Assembly: GCA_930367215.1 (NCBI GenBank)
Contig: OV884058.1
Span: forward strand, 203,068,208 to 203,132,207
Reading direction: 5' to 3'
Source: Pollenia angustigena
Lineage: Eukaryota > Arthropoda > Insecta > Diptera > Polleniidae
Length of the DNA stretch: 64,000 nucleotides
The translations under genes were made by a program, and so were the position numbers. Below the pieces are notes generated by a model. The model was given only the letters and a program-made list of their open reading frames with translations, made no database searches and had not been told where the DNA came from. This document shows positions 44,032-55,412 of this stretch, one piece after another (position 1 is the first letter of the stretch; every line of letters begins with the position of its first letter).

Positions 44032-45181
44032 GGTCCTAAATTAACCATAGGTCCCATATAAACCCCCTTCCTAAGATAACTTAAAGGCAAACAAATCTCA
44101 TATAGATGAAAATATCTCAGTAATATTCGACACAAAGAATTTTTACATGAATTTAAGCCTTATAGCATAATTATTTTCTGGCGGGTCCATGATTGCTCAT
44201 GGATTGCAAGTAGGCTACACTCTCGAAAATTTGTTTTTAAATACGGTAGTGTAGCGTTTCATATAGCCTAGCTTGATCGACTTTATTTTATTAAGTACTT
44301 GTTTTTTTTATTTAATAATATATTTTTATATTAGATATCAAAAACATTAATTGTCTGTGCTTATTTATATGCAGCATACAGTGGGTCCTCTATAACTGCT
44401 ATTCCTAAGAAACCCAAAATTTTTTTTATTTAATTCCAAAATGGATAAAAATTGGAGGGCACTTTTATTTATCCCGCAAAACATTGATTTTCCTTTAAAA
44501 AAAATATTATAATCTAAACTTACGAACAAAATCTTTTCACTTATTGTGTTACCCTGTCCTTTATTGTCGTTATTTTTTATCTTGTTAAATAAATGTTTTA
44601 AGCAAAAGAAAAATTATGTAAATTAAAATCTGCAAATACAACTAAATAAAATAAATCTAATGCAAAGGTTTTGGTTTATTTTAATTTATTTTATCTCGCA
44701 TTGTTTTCAAGCTGATTTTTTAATATTTGGTCATCTTATCTTAAAATTCGGTAAAGTTTTAGTTTTGAGATTTTTTTGTTGCATATTTTCTTAGAAATTA
44801 TTTGGAACTATTAAATAGAAAGTTTTTAAAAATTAAGAACAGGATAAAATAATCCTTACAGAAGATTTATGTTTCTCAGCGTTTTGGGAACAAGTGGCAT
44901 TTATTTGAAAAAATAATGGCGATTCGTTCAGTATCGACTGAAATAAAATTGCTATCGAATCGAATCGAAAAGTATTCGATCACGTCTGCCATAATTTGCT
45001 CCCTGAGTATAGGACAGTAGTTAAAGTCTAGTACAAGGCTATAATCCGAGTGAAAAATGTATGCTAAATATATGACTGCTGATAGATTACTAGCCGCTAT
45101 TTTGAGTAAAAATATAAACGCGTCTTTGTAAAGGATGTTTCTTTAGAAGCATAGAACTTTTTATTTTTATAAATAAAACAT
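44032..45181. other. No gene recognised
   Basis: AT-rich. The first 180 bases (CCATAGGTCCCATATAAACC...) resemble the host module around 59848-59900. Nothing else recognised. Confidence 0.5.
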
Positions 45182-45786
45182 CCTAGCAAAAACTTACATT
45201 GCAAAGTAATGAGTTAAAAAGCTAATATAACGACTCTTCACTACTTATACATTGGCATTTTAACTCATTATTTTAACACGGTGATGTCATTGGAGGCAAG
45301 TACTTACCTCCCTCGCTTACAAATAGGGAGTTAAAAAGTTATTACTCCGATGTCACCAAAATTACAACTAACATTGAATGACTTTAAAAAAATTTTTTTT
45401 TGTTACTTTTTTTATTATTTTTTTTTTCTTATTTTATTTTACTTTATTTTTTTTTCTATTTTTTCTTATTTTATTTTACTTTGTTTTATTTTTTATTTTG
45501 TCTCTGGTGGGATTCGATCCGCCAACCTCGGTGCTGATAGACTAGCTCACTACCAACTAGTCTACCGGGGCAGTGTAGTTTTTGTATAAAAAAACGTTGT
45601 TTTACTCAATTAAGAGCGTAAATATGAGATTAAATTATTGTAGGCAACTACTTACCACCCTCGCTTACAAATAGGGAGTTAAATAAGTCATTACCAAACT
45701 ACTTCTATGTAATGAAGATGGTATGTAGTAGTCATTGAAAAGTAAGTTGTTCAGTAATGGCATGTCATTACCAAGTTTTTGCTGGG
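45182..45786. mobile_element. TIR element family CCCAGCAAAAACTT, copy C, with tRNA-like cassette
   Basis: Left end CCTAGCAAAAACTTACATTG and right end (reverse complement) CCCAGCAAAAACTTGGTAAT. It contains the tRNA-like cassette at 45385-45636 on the minus strand. On both sides of it lie copies of CCCTCGCTTACAAATAGGGA (45311 and 45658 regions). TSD not clear. The 79-codon frame at 45350-45589 runs through the T-rich tail and is not a gene. Confidence 0.75.
45500..45575 (-). repeat. tRNA-like sequence, copy C
   Basis: Minus strand: GCCCCGGTAGACTAGTTGGT, then AGTGAGCTAGTCTATCAGCA, CCGAGGTTGGCGGATCGAAT and CCCACCAGAGAC. The segment matches a near-consensus RNA polymerase III A box (TAGACTAGTTGG) and B box (GATCGAATCCC). 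The acceptor and T stems do not pair, so it is not a functional tRNA gene. An A/T-rich tail follows. Confidence 0.6.
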
Positions 45787-46059
45787 ATATTCAACAAGTT
45801 AATAACAAAATTTAAAAAAAAAACTAAGATACTATCGCTTAAGCCCATATTAGGTTAAAACTCATATAACAAATGTTTACGCCGAATATTATCTAGATAT
45901 TAACATATAAATGGGTTTTTGTCTTAAAGGTTTTTGAGGTACGGTCGGTACCTAATTAACAAATGTTAACATTTAAAAGGAAGTTGAAGCTGTTTATTTT
46001 AATTGCAGTAAAATATTTTTGGGACGAATTTTTAAATTAAATTATCATCATAATTAGAT

Positions 46060-46330
46060 GGCTTACTGACACAGAGTCCTTTTTGGAAAGAAGTTTTTAT
46101 GGGGAATATGTCAAATTATAGACCAATTCTCACCATTTACACAGACCTCGTCCATATTTGATAAAATTATCTACAAAATTGGAACATGTACTTTGCGCAC
46201 AAGGCTAACATGGACAGACAACCATCCAGACGGACGGATGGACATCGTTAGATCACTTTAAAAAGTGATTCTGAGTACATCCGAATGCTAAAAGAGTGGT
46301 CTAGATACAAATCGCATAACATTTATCCTT
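46060..46330 (+). repeat. Dispersed module copy
   Basis: AAATTGGAACATGTACTTTG, CGCACAAGGCTAACATGGAC, a GACGGACGGATGGACATCG run and AGTGATTCTGAGTACATCCG: same order as the module at 31010-31215. Confidence 0.65.
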
Positions 46331-46655
46331 AATGACAACCTGCTTTGTCTTACAATTTTTAATTTAAAATTAAGGCCCTAAATTTGTAAAACGCAAACGC
46401 AACGCAAAAAATTATATTGAAAGCAAAAACAAAATCAAAAATATTTCATAATTTTGTTGGTGTTTTATTGGATTTTTAAATTTTAAACGGTGCATATCTT
46501 GTGGCGTTGATAATTTTAAAACGCAGTTTGTATTTCTGTATAAAGCAACAACAAAATTTTGACAAATTTTTGACATTGTTTTTGCTTTCAATGTTATTTT
46601 CGCATTGTGTTTGCGTTTAACAAATTTAGGGGCTAAATGTAGATGTCAAAATTGG

Positions 46656-47909
46656 CCCAGCAAAAACTTGGTAATGACTTGCCATTACTGAACAACTTAC
46701 TTTTCAATGACTACTTCATACCATCTGCATTACATAGAAGTAGTTTAGTAATGGCTGACATATAATCTGATACCTAAGTACTTGTGCATGAGTTGATTAA
46801 CGAAATTTATAATTCATTTATAATAAAATGCATCTACGGTTTAATTTTTTTCAAATCTAATACAAATTGGTTTTAAATATTTATTCTTACAATTTGTTTT
46901 TTTTTATTACACTTAAAGAAAAATGCTTCATACATATATTTAATGAATTATTTTCATAAAAAAATTTTCCTTGGGTAAATGAAAATTTTCATTGTCTAAA
47001 TGGAATTTCATAGTTATAATGAAGTATTTTCGTTAAAATCGCTTGGATTTGGATTTCGTAATAACGTTAAAAATTTTCATTGGATATATGAAAACTTAAG
47101 TTTGTCCAAGTTAAACAAACAATTTTAATTGGGAACATTAAAAAACAATATACAAACATAACTATATTCATAAATTAATACAAAATTATAGTTTCCTTAA
47201 AAAATGTTTAATTGTTAATTAAAAAATGTAAGATTTAATAATTTCATACATCTAATGTTACATGTATGCCATTAATTTTATGAATTAAAAAAATTTTTTT
47301 ATAAAAGCAACATATTTAAATAATTGCCTTCATAAATTTAAATTTTCATTATGACAATAAAAATGTCAGTATAGTAATGAAACAAACACTTTCAATCCAC
47401 TTTCAATCAACTTTTTTATTGTTATTATGGACAATTTAATCTCATATTTACACTCTTAATTGAGTAAAAAACATAGTTTTTTTATACAAAAACTACACTG
47501 CCCCAGTAGACAAGCTGGTGAGCTAGTTTATCAGCACCGAGGTTGCGCGATCGAATCCCACCAGAGACAGAAAAAAAAATAAAAAATTAAACAAAGTAAA
47601 ATAAAATAAGAAAAAATAGAAAAAAAAAATTATTAAAAAAAAATAATAAAAAAAAATTTTTTTTTAAAGTCATTACTTGTTAGTTGTAATTTTGGTGACA
47701 TCGGAGAAATAAGTTATTTAAGTCCCTATTTGTAAGCGAATGTGGTAATGACTTATTTAACTCCCTATTTGTAAGCGAGGGTGGTAAGTACTTGCCTCCA
47801 ATGACATCACCGTGTTAAAATAATGAGTTAAAATACCAATGTATAAGTAGTGAAGAGTCGTTATATTAGCTTTTTAACTCATTACTTTGCAATGTAAGTT
47901 TTTGCTGGG
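46656..47909. mobile_element. Mosaic TIR element D (CCCAGCAAAAACTT family with a CACTGAAAGAA-family left half inside)
   Basis: Outer ends CCCAGCAAAAACTTGGTAAT and (reverse complement) CCCAGCAAAAACTTACATTG are those of copy C. But from 46910 (CACTTAAAGAAAAATGCTTC, preceded by TA) to about 47432 the sequence is the left half of the other family, as at 59902-60419. The tRNA-like cassette (47433-47660) follows, and then the right half of the copy-C family. 46752-46909 matches neither. Confidence 0.75.
47497..47570 (+). repeat. tRNA-like sequence, copy D
   Basis: GCCCCAGTAGACAAGCTGGT, then GAGCTAGTTTATCAGCACCG, AGGTTGCGCGATCGAATCCC and ACCAGAGACAG, followed by an A-rich tail of AAATAAA/AAGTAAA units. 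Three bases are missing from the A-box loop relative to copies B and C. Confidence 0.6.
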
Positions 47910-48775
47910 TTATTATTTACTTACCCGTTACATATGTTTGTTTCACTTTGTTGTATTCCTCCCTATGTTTACAGCATAACTCTCAATTATAAGACAACGG
48001 CACCATGCCCCATATGGTTTTCGTAATCATTCACTTAAAAAACTTGATGTATTTAACTAAATAATTTAAAAAAAAATAGAATATGGGCATTTCCTGGGGT
48101 CACGAACGTACGTTCGTACGCTTTTGATGTACAAATAATATAGAAAACAAAACTTTTCCTAGCATTTTTTTCGATTCGATAACATTTGGGTAGCTCTATG
48201 TTTAGTGCAAAAAATGGATTTCATCGAGTTTAAGTTTTCATAATTAGAGTTATAAACGTGTGGTCACGAACTTACGCAGAAGTCAACTTTGGCTGACAGT
48301 AGTGAAATACAACAATCTGCGCAATGGAACGGAATATTCAAAAGTGATTTATTTATTTTAAAAGTGTATTAATGTAGGTCTTTATCCAGTATTTACAAAA
48401 TAAAATATCTCTCTTGGTTTTTGTTTAATTAGCTTATTTACCGGTCGCGAACGTAACATTTTTCCATATGTTTCTTTATTGTTATCACCACGCATTTTTC
48501 CATAAATTTCTTCAAATTTCCTTAACAAAAAAACTTAATGCTCCTTTTACAATTGATTGTAATTGCATGTAAAATAAGTATATAAAAATGTTTTAGAAGT
48601 AGAAAATACAGAAAAGTATAAAATTGTCCAGTCTCCAGCCCAATTTCTTCAAGTAAAACAGCTGAGATATGCTATGAAACCATTCTTTTATAAAATCATA
48701 GACTTTTTTTATAATTATAATAAATAATAAACAATAAAAGACGATGGTAATCAACACTTTATTTTTTCATCCTGG
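47910..48775. other. No gene recognised
   Basis: AT-rich. GGTCACGAACGTACG, GGTCACGAACTTACG and GGTCGCGAACGTAAC at about 48097, 48253 and 48443 are three spaced variants of one motif. No element edges found. Confidence 0.45.
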
Positions 48776-49060
48776 CAGACCATTATGGGGAAATGCCCAT
48801 ATAGGAATTTTTGCTTCTTATAATATATTGTAATCATGAAAATAATGTTAATAATATACAAAATGTGGCATCGAATTGATGTCACTGTAGTCATAAAATA
48901 AATGATAAGTAAAAAATAACAAAATTGTACGAAGACGTTAGTCATTGGATTGATGTTACTTTTTGCATCACTGATGTCATTTGTAGTAGCATTGATGTCA
49001 TAATTCTGATGGTAGGGCATCATCAATATGAAGATGTATTTTTTCTATCAGTGTATTGTG
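48776..49060 (+). repeat. Dispersed repeat R3, copy 1 (copy 2 at 52490-52720)
   Basis: GACGTTAGTCATTGGATTGA, TGTTACTTTTTGCATCACTG, GATGTCATAATTCTGATGGT and CATCATCAATATGAAGATG match 52590-52705 closely in the same orientation. Confidence 0.7.
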
Positions 49061-49500
49061 CCGGATCTTTGATACCCTCCACCTACCGTAAGAATATATC
49101 CGAAGTGGGCTTTTTATGGGAGCTATGGTAAATTATGGGCCGCTCTTCACAAAACTTTTTGATTTTTGATTTCTAGTCATAAAGAAACAATTTGTGCAAA
49201 ATCTTATATCAATATGTGCATTCCGCCAAAATAAACAATTTTTTAGGGTAGTTGTTCCACATTTGGATTCCTAGCTGTTATCCTACTGAACCGATGTTGC
49301 TGGATTTTAATCCAAAACTTCTTAAAAGAACTATAAACTAGAAATGTTACACCAACATGGTTCTTTTCTTTCGAGTCGTTGTAAAAAAGTCTTAATTTCA
49401 ACAGTCGGACGGGCAGACAGACGGACATGGCTAAATCGGCTTAGAATTAATCAAGGACCCGGAATGTACATATGTATATGCTTTATGGGACCTAAAATAA
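49061..49500 (+). repeat. Dispersed module (long form)
   Basis: Starts GATACCCTCCACCTACCGTA, passes GGGAGCTATGGTAAATTATG and ends in a CGGACGGGCAGACAGACGGA run, then CATGGCTAAATCGGCTTAGA. This arrangement recurs, usually truncated, at 57540-57800, 58490-58620, 59840-59900 and 60890-61020. Non-coding; class unknown. Confidence 0.6.
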
Positions 49501-51090
49501 ATATTTAAAAAAGATTCACACGAATTGACAAGCTTAGTATATCTTCATCCCAACTAGTTGTGGCAGTTAGTATGGCAGCTAGTTTAACACTTATCTCTTT
49601 AGGAAGCTTTAAAGAATACACCACTTATAAGAAGGGCTCTAAATTATTAAGTGTCAAGACAGTAGCCTGGCTATAAAATGACAGTCTGACAATAAAAAGG
49701 TTAACTAATTCCATTTTTAATAAAAACGGTAGGCAATTTAAGTATATGCGGCCGAGTGACATGAGTATCAAACTACTACGCTGCCTCTAAGGGCCAATTT
49801 CACCAACTGTATTAAAATATCAATTCATATTTAAATATAGATTTTCATATAATTTGATGTTTGTTTTGACAAAAAAAAACATATATTTATATTTAAATAC
49901 AATTGCTGAAATAGGCACTAAGAAAGAAGTCTGGATACATTAAAGTAGATATAAGACGGCGATTTAAGTATAAGACGAAAGTCTGCGTTTCTGAATAAAT
50001 GAGGGGGTTTATTGATTGGCTGATTGACCAAATTGCAGTTAAAAGACCTTATTCTATGTTCAATAATAACAAGACAGAAATTAGTGTTTTTTCCATTATC
50101 CCCTTTGGGGTCATATGGCTCCAACAAAGCATCGCCGTCTTACACGATTGTTGCAGTTGTTTTCGTGTCTTCCCATAGAAGACTTCACTTTCCTTTTTCT
50201 TAAAGTATTGATCCATTCACTATTGTTATTTTACCTTCTATTAGTTTCGTTAATCGATTCTTTTTCCAACTAAATAGATGATTGGTCTGCTGTAGCAGGT
50301 TCTAGGATAATGGGGCAGTCATCTGTCGTTGCCTAGAAAGAACGCCCTCCGTCTTATTTGATGTTGTGGTGTGGAACCTGGCTAATCTTTGATTCGTACC
50401 TTTTACCCAGGAGCTGTTTAAATGTAGCCATCCTTAATCATTTCGTTATAAATATTTAAATTCCATATTAAACTAAATTTAATTTTTCTTTTAACTCGTT
50501 ATTAATAATTTGTCTCGAATATCACATGTAACACTTTTTTATTCTATTTCTGCTGTACTCACTTAGACCTCAAATGTCAAATATTAACCCAGAGGCATTT
50601 AAAACTGTCCAAGTGATTTCAGTAGACATCAATCAAATTGTTTCAACACATAATTAAATGGGTTCTTATTAAACCGAAATGTTCTTGTCAACTCTGATTT
50701 AATTTGTGGCAGCATTTAAGTACATGTAATTAATCATGTTTTTAAAAAGTAAATATTTAAATTAGTGATCTCATTTAAAGAAACAACAATCTATTAACGT
50801 CTATTAACGTCTATTACGTCAGTAATGTAAAAATAATTATTTTGTAGGTGCTAAAGGGATGTTTTTAAAATGATCATCTCGTGGCCGGTAGTCTAAATTT
50901 GTAGTCACAATGTGGTTTGTATGCAAAGAAGCTTTATTTGTTGCTTATAACATTTGCACACCTTGTTTTTCTTTTATTTTTGCTACATCACGTGTATACT
51001 GATAGCGCATCAAAGTAATAACATTTCATCAAAAACATTAGGGCAAATACAAAGTGTACGTTACTTTTATGTTTTAACGTTGTTTTGTTT
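49501..51090. other. No gene recognised
   Basis: AT-rich. May include the lost upstream part of the piggyBac element that follows. TTAACCC at 50585 is the only candidate left end and it does not match the right end. Confidence 0.45.
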
Positions 51091-51134
51091 TTTTATTCTT
51101 TGTATTGCAAAAATTAGTAAATTGTTGCGCATCA

Positions 51135-52321
51135 ATGTCAAAATCTCGATTCAAACAAATACTTCGATTTATTAGTTTTGATAGCCAGCGTATTAGAGCT
51201 AATCGACTACTGGAAGATAAAGCAGCACCAATCTTAACCATTTGGAACCAAATGAACCAAAATCTTGGCAGATAATATATGCAACATGGAGAAATAACAG
51301 TGGCTGAACAACTGTTTCCATATCGTGGACGAACCAAATTCACCCAGTACATACCTTCAAAGACTGCGAAATACGGTATTACAGTTTGGTTTGTTTGCGA
51401 TGCAAAATCACTTCATCCGCTCATAAGCGAAATCTACGTAGGAAAGAACCCGAATACAAGTCGATCTGCAAATGTTGGAGAGAATGTAGTAAAAAAACTG
51501 GTTTATAACTGGGAGAATACCGGAAGAACAATAGCTTGCGACAATTTTTTCACATCGTTAAATTTGGGTAAATATTTATTGACCAAAGGCCTTGCAATTC
51601 TTGGTACAGTTCGCCAAAATAAAACCTTTGTACCCAACGAAATGAAAACTGACCGTTAACGTGCAGAATATTCATCAGTTTTTGGTTTTTTGGAATCAAA
51701 GTTTGCACTATCATCTTATGGGCCAAAAATGGGAAAGGCAGTTGTTATATTTTCAAGTACAACTTTGAATAATGATATTGTGGCAGAGAAAAAAAATAGC
51801 CGCAGTATATACTTTACTACAACGTCAGCAAATGAGGCGTCGATGCAATGGACAAAACGCTGTCAGCATATTCTACAAAACGCAAAACATTGCGATGGCC
51901 ATTGGCAATGTTTTTCAACTTGCTAGATATATCTGCCTTAGCTACTTGTATCATCGATATAGAAAATAATAGCCATATTCAGCAAACAGACAAACGCAGA
52001 AAGTTCTTGAAAAGTTTGGCAAAACAGATGCTTATGCCAGCAGTTATAGAACGGTCGAAAATTCTAAGGGTAATAGGCTACACTCCAACATGCCTCGCTA
52101 TCGAAATGGCGCTAGGGCACTCGCCAATTTCAACTTCTTCCGCTTCAGCTACTAATCAATTTCCCGATACATCTGAGGAAAAGCTGCCAAACATCCTGTA
52201 CGAAGTCAGGCATGTGAAATTGGAAATCGCAAAAACACACGAAAGATATGCAGTTGGTGTAAGAAACCGGTATGCGATGCACATTCCCCAACTTACGTAT
52301 TTTGGAAATGCTGCTCTATAA
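51135..52321 (+). pseudogene. piggyBac transposase, broken
   Basis: Reading starts MSKSRFKQILRFISFDSQRI, the usual 'F..I.R.LRFDD' region ahead of the first catalytic Asp. A TAA stop at about 51270 follows LGR. Then GEITVAEQLFPYRGRTKFTQ (normally EITVDEQLxxFRGR, so the first catalytic Asp appears as Ala), YIPSKTAKYGITVWFVCDAK and ACDNFFTSLNLGKYLL (second Asp) are visible. A stop after 51659 and a frame change near 51900 lead into WPLAMFFNLLDISALATCII (third Asp block) and an approximately 120-residue C-terminal part ending at 52321. At least two stops and one frameshift, plus D-to-A at a catalytic position, make it inactive. The C-terminal Cys-rich domain is not obvious. Confidence 0.88.
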
Positions 52322-52481
52322 ATAAAATTTAAATGTTTAAAATTGTTTTGTTCAAGTTTTCCTATACCTACATAAATAAAATATACATAAATAAAATAAA
52401 ATAATTAGTGCAAAAATAATATAACTACAAATGCAGTCTTCCGACCGCCCACGTAAGTTTTCGATCCCGAGCACATAAGGG
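51135..52481 (+). mobile_element. piggyBac element 4, right part with transposase remnant
   Basis: The right end is ...CCCGAGCACATAAGGG followed by TTAA (52482-52485). Its reverse complement starts CCCTTATGTG, the same as the ends of piggyBac-like element 3 at 55413-56658. The left end was not found; the transposase N-terminus is missing, so the element is 5' deleted. Confidence 0.75.
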
Positions 52482-52489
52482 TTAATTAA

Positions 52490-52720
52490 ATAATATATGG
52501 GAATTTTTCTTCTTATATTACTTTTTAAATATGAATATCACTCTAGTCGTAGCATAGAAGACGCATCAAATATGACAACATTTTATGATGACGTTCGTCA
52601 TTGGATTGATGTCACTTTTTGCCTCATTAAAGCCACTTGTAATAACATCGATGTTACAATTCTGATGTGTGAGCATCATCAATATAAAGATGCAATTTTC
52701 TACCAGTGTATCAATACAAG
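52490..52720 (+). repeat. Dispersed repeat R3, copy 2, at the right flank of piggyBac 4
   Basis: Same as 48776-49060. Its left part begins directly at the TTAA of piggyBac 4, so the transposon probably inserted in or beside an R3 copy. Confidence 0.65.
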
Positions 52721-53218
52721 ATATCCGTATAAAAAAATCAACGAATTTTATTTTTTTAATGAGGGTATCCGAAGCGCACCGGGTTTCGCGATTACCTTTT
52801 ATAAAAAAAAAATTTATGAATTATGCCGTTAATGTTTTAACAAATACAATATTTTTTTAACATAAAAAATTTCATTTGACCAAAATTTTAATTCATTGAT
52901 CATTGACAAATATTTCAAACAACGAATGTGATCGGAATAGAAATAACTCAAGCTTAGATTTTAAAAATTTTATTATAATTTTTGGTATATTTTGAAAATG
53001 TTTCTTATTTCATTGAACAAATTTTATTATCGTTTCAAGAAACTTTTATTTGTATTCATTCATAAACAACAGAAATAAAATTGATCTGGGAGTATTAAAG
53101 TTATTTTTATGTTTTTTTGATTTTATCTACCCAGCAAAATATAAAACTGGATACTATTATTTACACATTACAAATTCGGCTGTGTCGAGTGTTTAATGCC
53201 TGTCGCCTAACTTAATAT

Positions 53219-53630
53219 AGCGTCTTAGACCAGTGACACACTTACACACATTATTAAACAGAATTTAAAAAAGGTTTTTATATGAATTGAGTACGTTTGT
53301 TCGTTAAGTACACATTTCTCTATTTAAACGGCAAATTATGTTGATATGAGCAGCGTCTTAGACCACTCACCCACTAACACACATTATTAAACAGAATTTA
53401 AAAAAGGTTGGTATATGTATTGAGTACGTTTGTTCGTTAAGTACACATTTCTCTATTTAAACGGCAAATTATGTTGATATGAGCAGCGTCTTAGACCACC
53501 CACCCACTAACACAAATTATTTAACAGAATTAAAAAAACAAATTTATATATGTATTGAGTACGGTTGTTCGTTTAATTCGCATTTCGCTATTTAAGCGGT
53601 AAACTATGTAGATATGAACAGTGTTTGTCG
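53219..53630 (+). repeat. Three-unit tandem repeat of about 134 bp
   Basis: Units start at GCGTCTTAGACCAGTGACAC (53219), GCGTCTTAGACCACTCACCC (53353) and GCGTCTTAGACCACCCACCC (53487). Each contains ATTATTAAACAGAATTTAAA, GAGTACGTTTGTTCGTTAAG and CTATTTAAACGGCAAATTAT. The third unit is more diverged. Confidence 0.88.
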
Positions 53631-53817
53631 CTTATTTGCATTCCGGTTAAAAGCATTTTACGGTTTTATACATCGACACATGTGCAATTATAGTTTGCTA
53701 TTAAAAATATCCGAAATTTTTTCGTGTATAAGCATTTGCTTATTTATATGCATATCCAATATTAAGCATCAAAAGATAATAAAAGTTTGATAAATTGCAT
53801 CAAAAAATTCTAATATA

Positions 53818-54037
53818 CAGGGGTGTTCTGGAAGTCGGAAACGCAAAGCGCAAGAATTTGAAAGTGGTTTTTAATACACTTTTAATCAAATTTTTATAAG
53901 TTTTGTTATAAAGTTCTGTTTAATAGAGAAATATTTATATAATATTCGTCAAAAAATTCTTTTATTACAAAAATCTTATTATAAAACGACGACAAAAATT
54001 CTTGCGTTTTGCGTTTTCGATTTCCAGAACACCCCTG
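53818..54037. mobile_element. 220-bp MITE, TIR CAGGGGTGTTCTGGAA
   Basis: The left end CAGGGGTGTTCTGGAAGTCG and the inverse of the right end CAGGGGTGTTCTGGAAATCG continue through an AAACGCAAA-type arm, about 40 bp in all. ATA flanks both sides (3 bp). No coding. Confidence 0.8.
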
Positions 54038-54482
54038 ATAAGCATCGTTTTAAACTTGAGTCAAATATAATAAAGGAAACGCACAAAAGTTATCTTATCA
54101 ATTTGATAAATTTAATTATTACTTCATTATACTACATTAACACCTACGCCAAATCTAGTACTTACGAGATTTCGAGCCAAATCTAGTTGTTTTTGACTAG
54201 ATTTCCCATACAAAACAAAATCTACTTCGTGACTAGATTTCGACGAAATCTACTTAAAATCTTGTAGTACTTAATGATGCAACTATGGTTTTTTCAATAA
54301 AGCACTAAAAAATACTTCCCTGCACAAGAAAAAATTACATTTAAAATAAGGACAAAACAAATATTGTTAAAAAAAAATTAAAAACTGTAAAAATATAAAA
54401 GAGACGAATAATATTGATAAAATAAATATCGTTGATTACACGGCTTTACAATTTTTTAATTTGGAAAAGTACCAAGAACGCC
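54038..54482. other. Small palindromic region, no gene
   Basis: At 54150-54270, AAATCTAGTACTTACGAGAT and its inverse AAATCT...AAGTACTAC-type blocks recur with GACTAGATTTC in both orientations. This looks like a decayed small foldback. Nothing else. Confidence 0.5.
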
Positions 54483-54679
54483 ACATGCCTAGATAAGTTA
54501 ATTGGGACCTCCTGAAAACGAAAAACGCTGTAATTTTTTTTTCCTAAGTACCGTTTTTTAGATACGGGTACTTTTGTGTTTTTCGGTGTATGGTCCCACT
54601 CAAACCCTTGTGGAGCCCAAGCGAAAATTCCGGAATTTTATATAAGATGAAAATATTGTCGTTTCACAAAATCCTTACG

Positions 54680-55406
54680 CTGGGACTCCACGTAGCAATA
54701 TTTATTGCTAAGTACAAGCAATAACGTCGGCAGAACAATGGAGCAATAATTGCTGATTATATTGCTGGAGAACACTTGTTATTGCTTTGCCATAAATTTG
54801 CAATTTTCACCGCGAGTAGTTGTATAAAGTTTTGTGCCTTTATTTATCACAAATGTTTCATGTTGTGTTTTGAAGTGATTGTTAAATTTTCTTTTTAAAT
54901 CAATAAATTAAATTAATAAAAAAAAATAATTAATTGTAATTTTCGTAGCTGTGTTTTGTATTACTTGTTTGTTTACTTGCGTATGAAAAAAAGCCTAAAA
55001 CTTGTATTGTTCTATTGAAAAAATAAAAATATACAAAAAAAAAAAAAAAAAAAACAAATGTGTCGTTTGTTTTTGTTAATATTGACGTTTATTTAAAAAT
55101 ATAATATATAAACACTTTTTCTGTATTTTGTTGAAGTATTTTTTCACTTGGCGGCTTTTTCTTAATTGCTTTTTTAATAAATAAACACACTAACAAATAA
55201 ACAACCGTACAGAGAAATGAAATGTCAGATAAATTACAACTGATTTGACAGCAGATTGCTAAGCAATAATTGCTCAAGCAATAAGAAGAGCAATCATTGC
55301 GCAATGGATTGCCACTCATAGCAATATGCGGTCTATACATCGCAAATTTTATGGAGCAATCAAATTTGACGTTTGCCGCAATAAATATTGCTACGTGGAG
55401 ACCCGG
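54680..55406. mobile_element. TIR element, ends C(T/C)GGG(A/T)CTCCACGTAGCAAT
   Basis: CTGGGACTCCACGTAGCAAT and (reverse complement of right) CCGGGTCTCCACGTAGCAAT, continuing ATTTATTGC. Inside each end AGCAAT/ATTGCT motifs recur many times (for example AGCAATAATTGCT in both halves). No TSD is clear. Non-coding. Confidence 0.7.
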
Positions 55407-55412
55407 GGTTAA

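Noticed and set aside
45350..45589. 79-codon frame through the tRNA-like cassette, also at 60469-60708
   Set aside because: Runs through the T-rich/A-rich tail of the cassette. The similarity between the two frames is due to the repeated DNA, and the third copy does not keep it.
50585..50600. TTAACCC as the left end of piggyBac element 4
   Set aside because: The following AGAGGCATTT does not match the right end (CCCTTATGTGCTCGG), so it is most likely chance.
52760..52800. Helitron 3' end at CCGAAGCGCACCGGGTTTCG
   Set aside because: Resembles the Helitron hairpin of 19351-19376 but no CTAG end or 5' part follows; may be a decayed fragment only.
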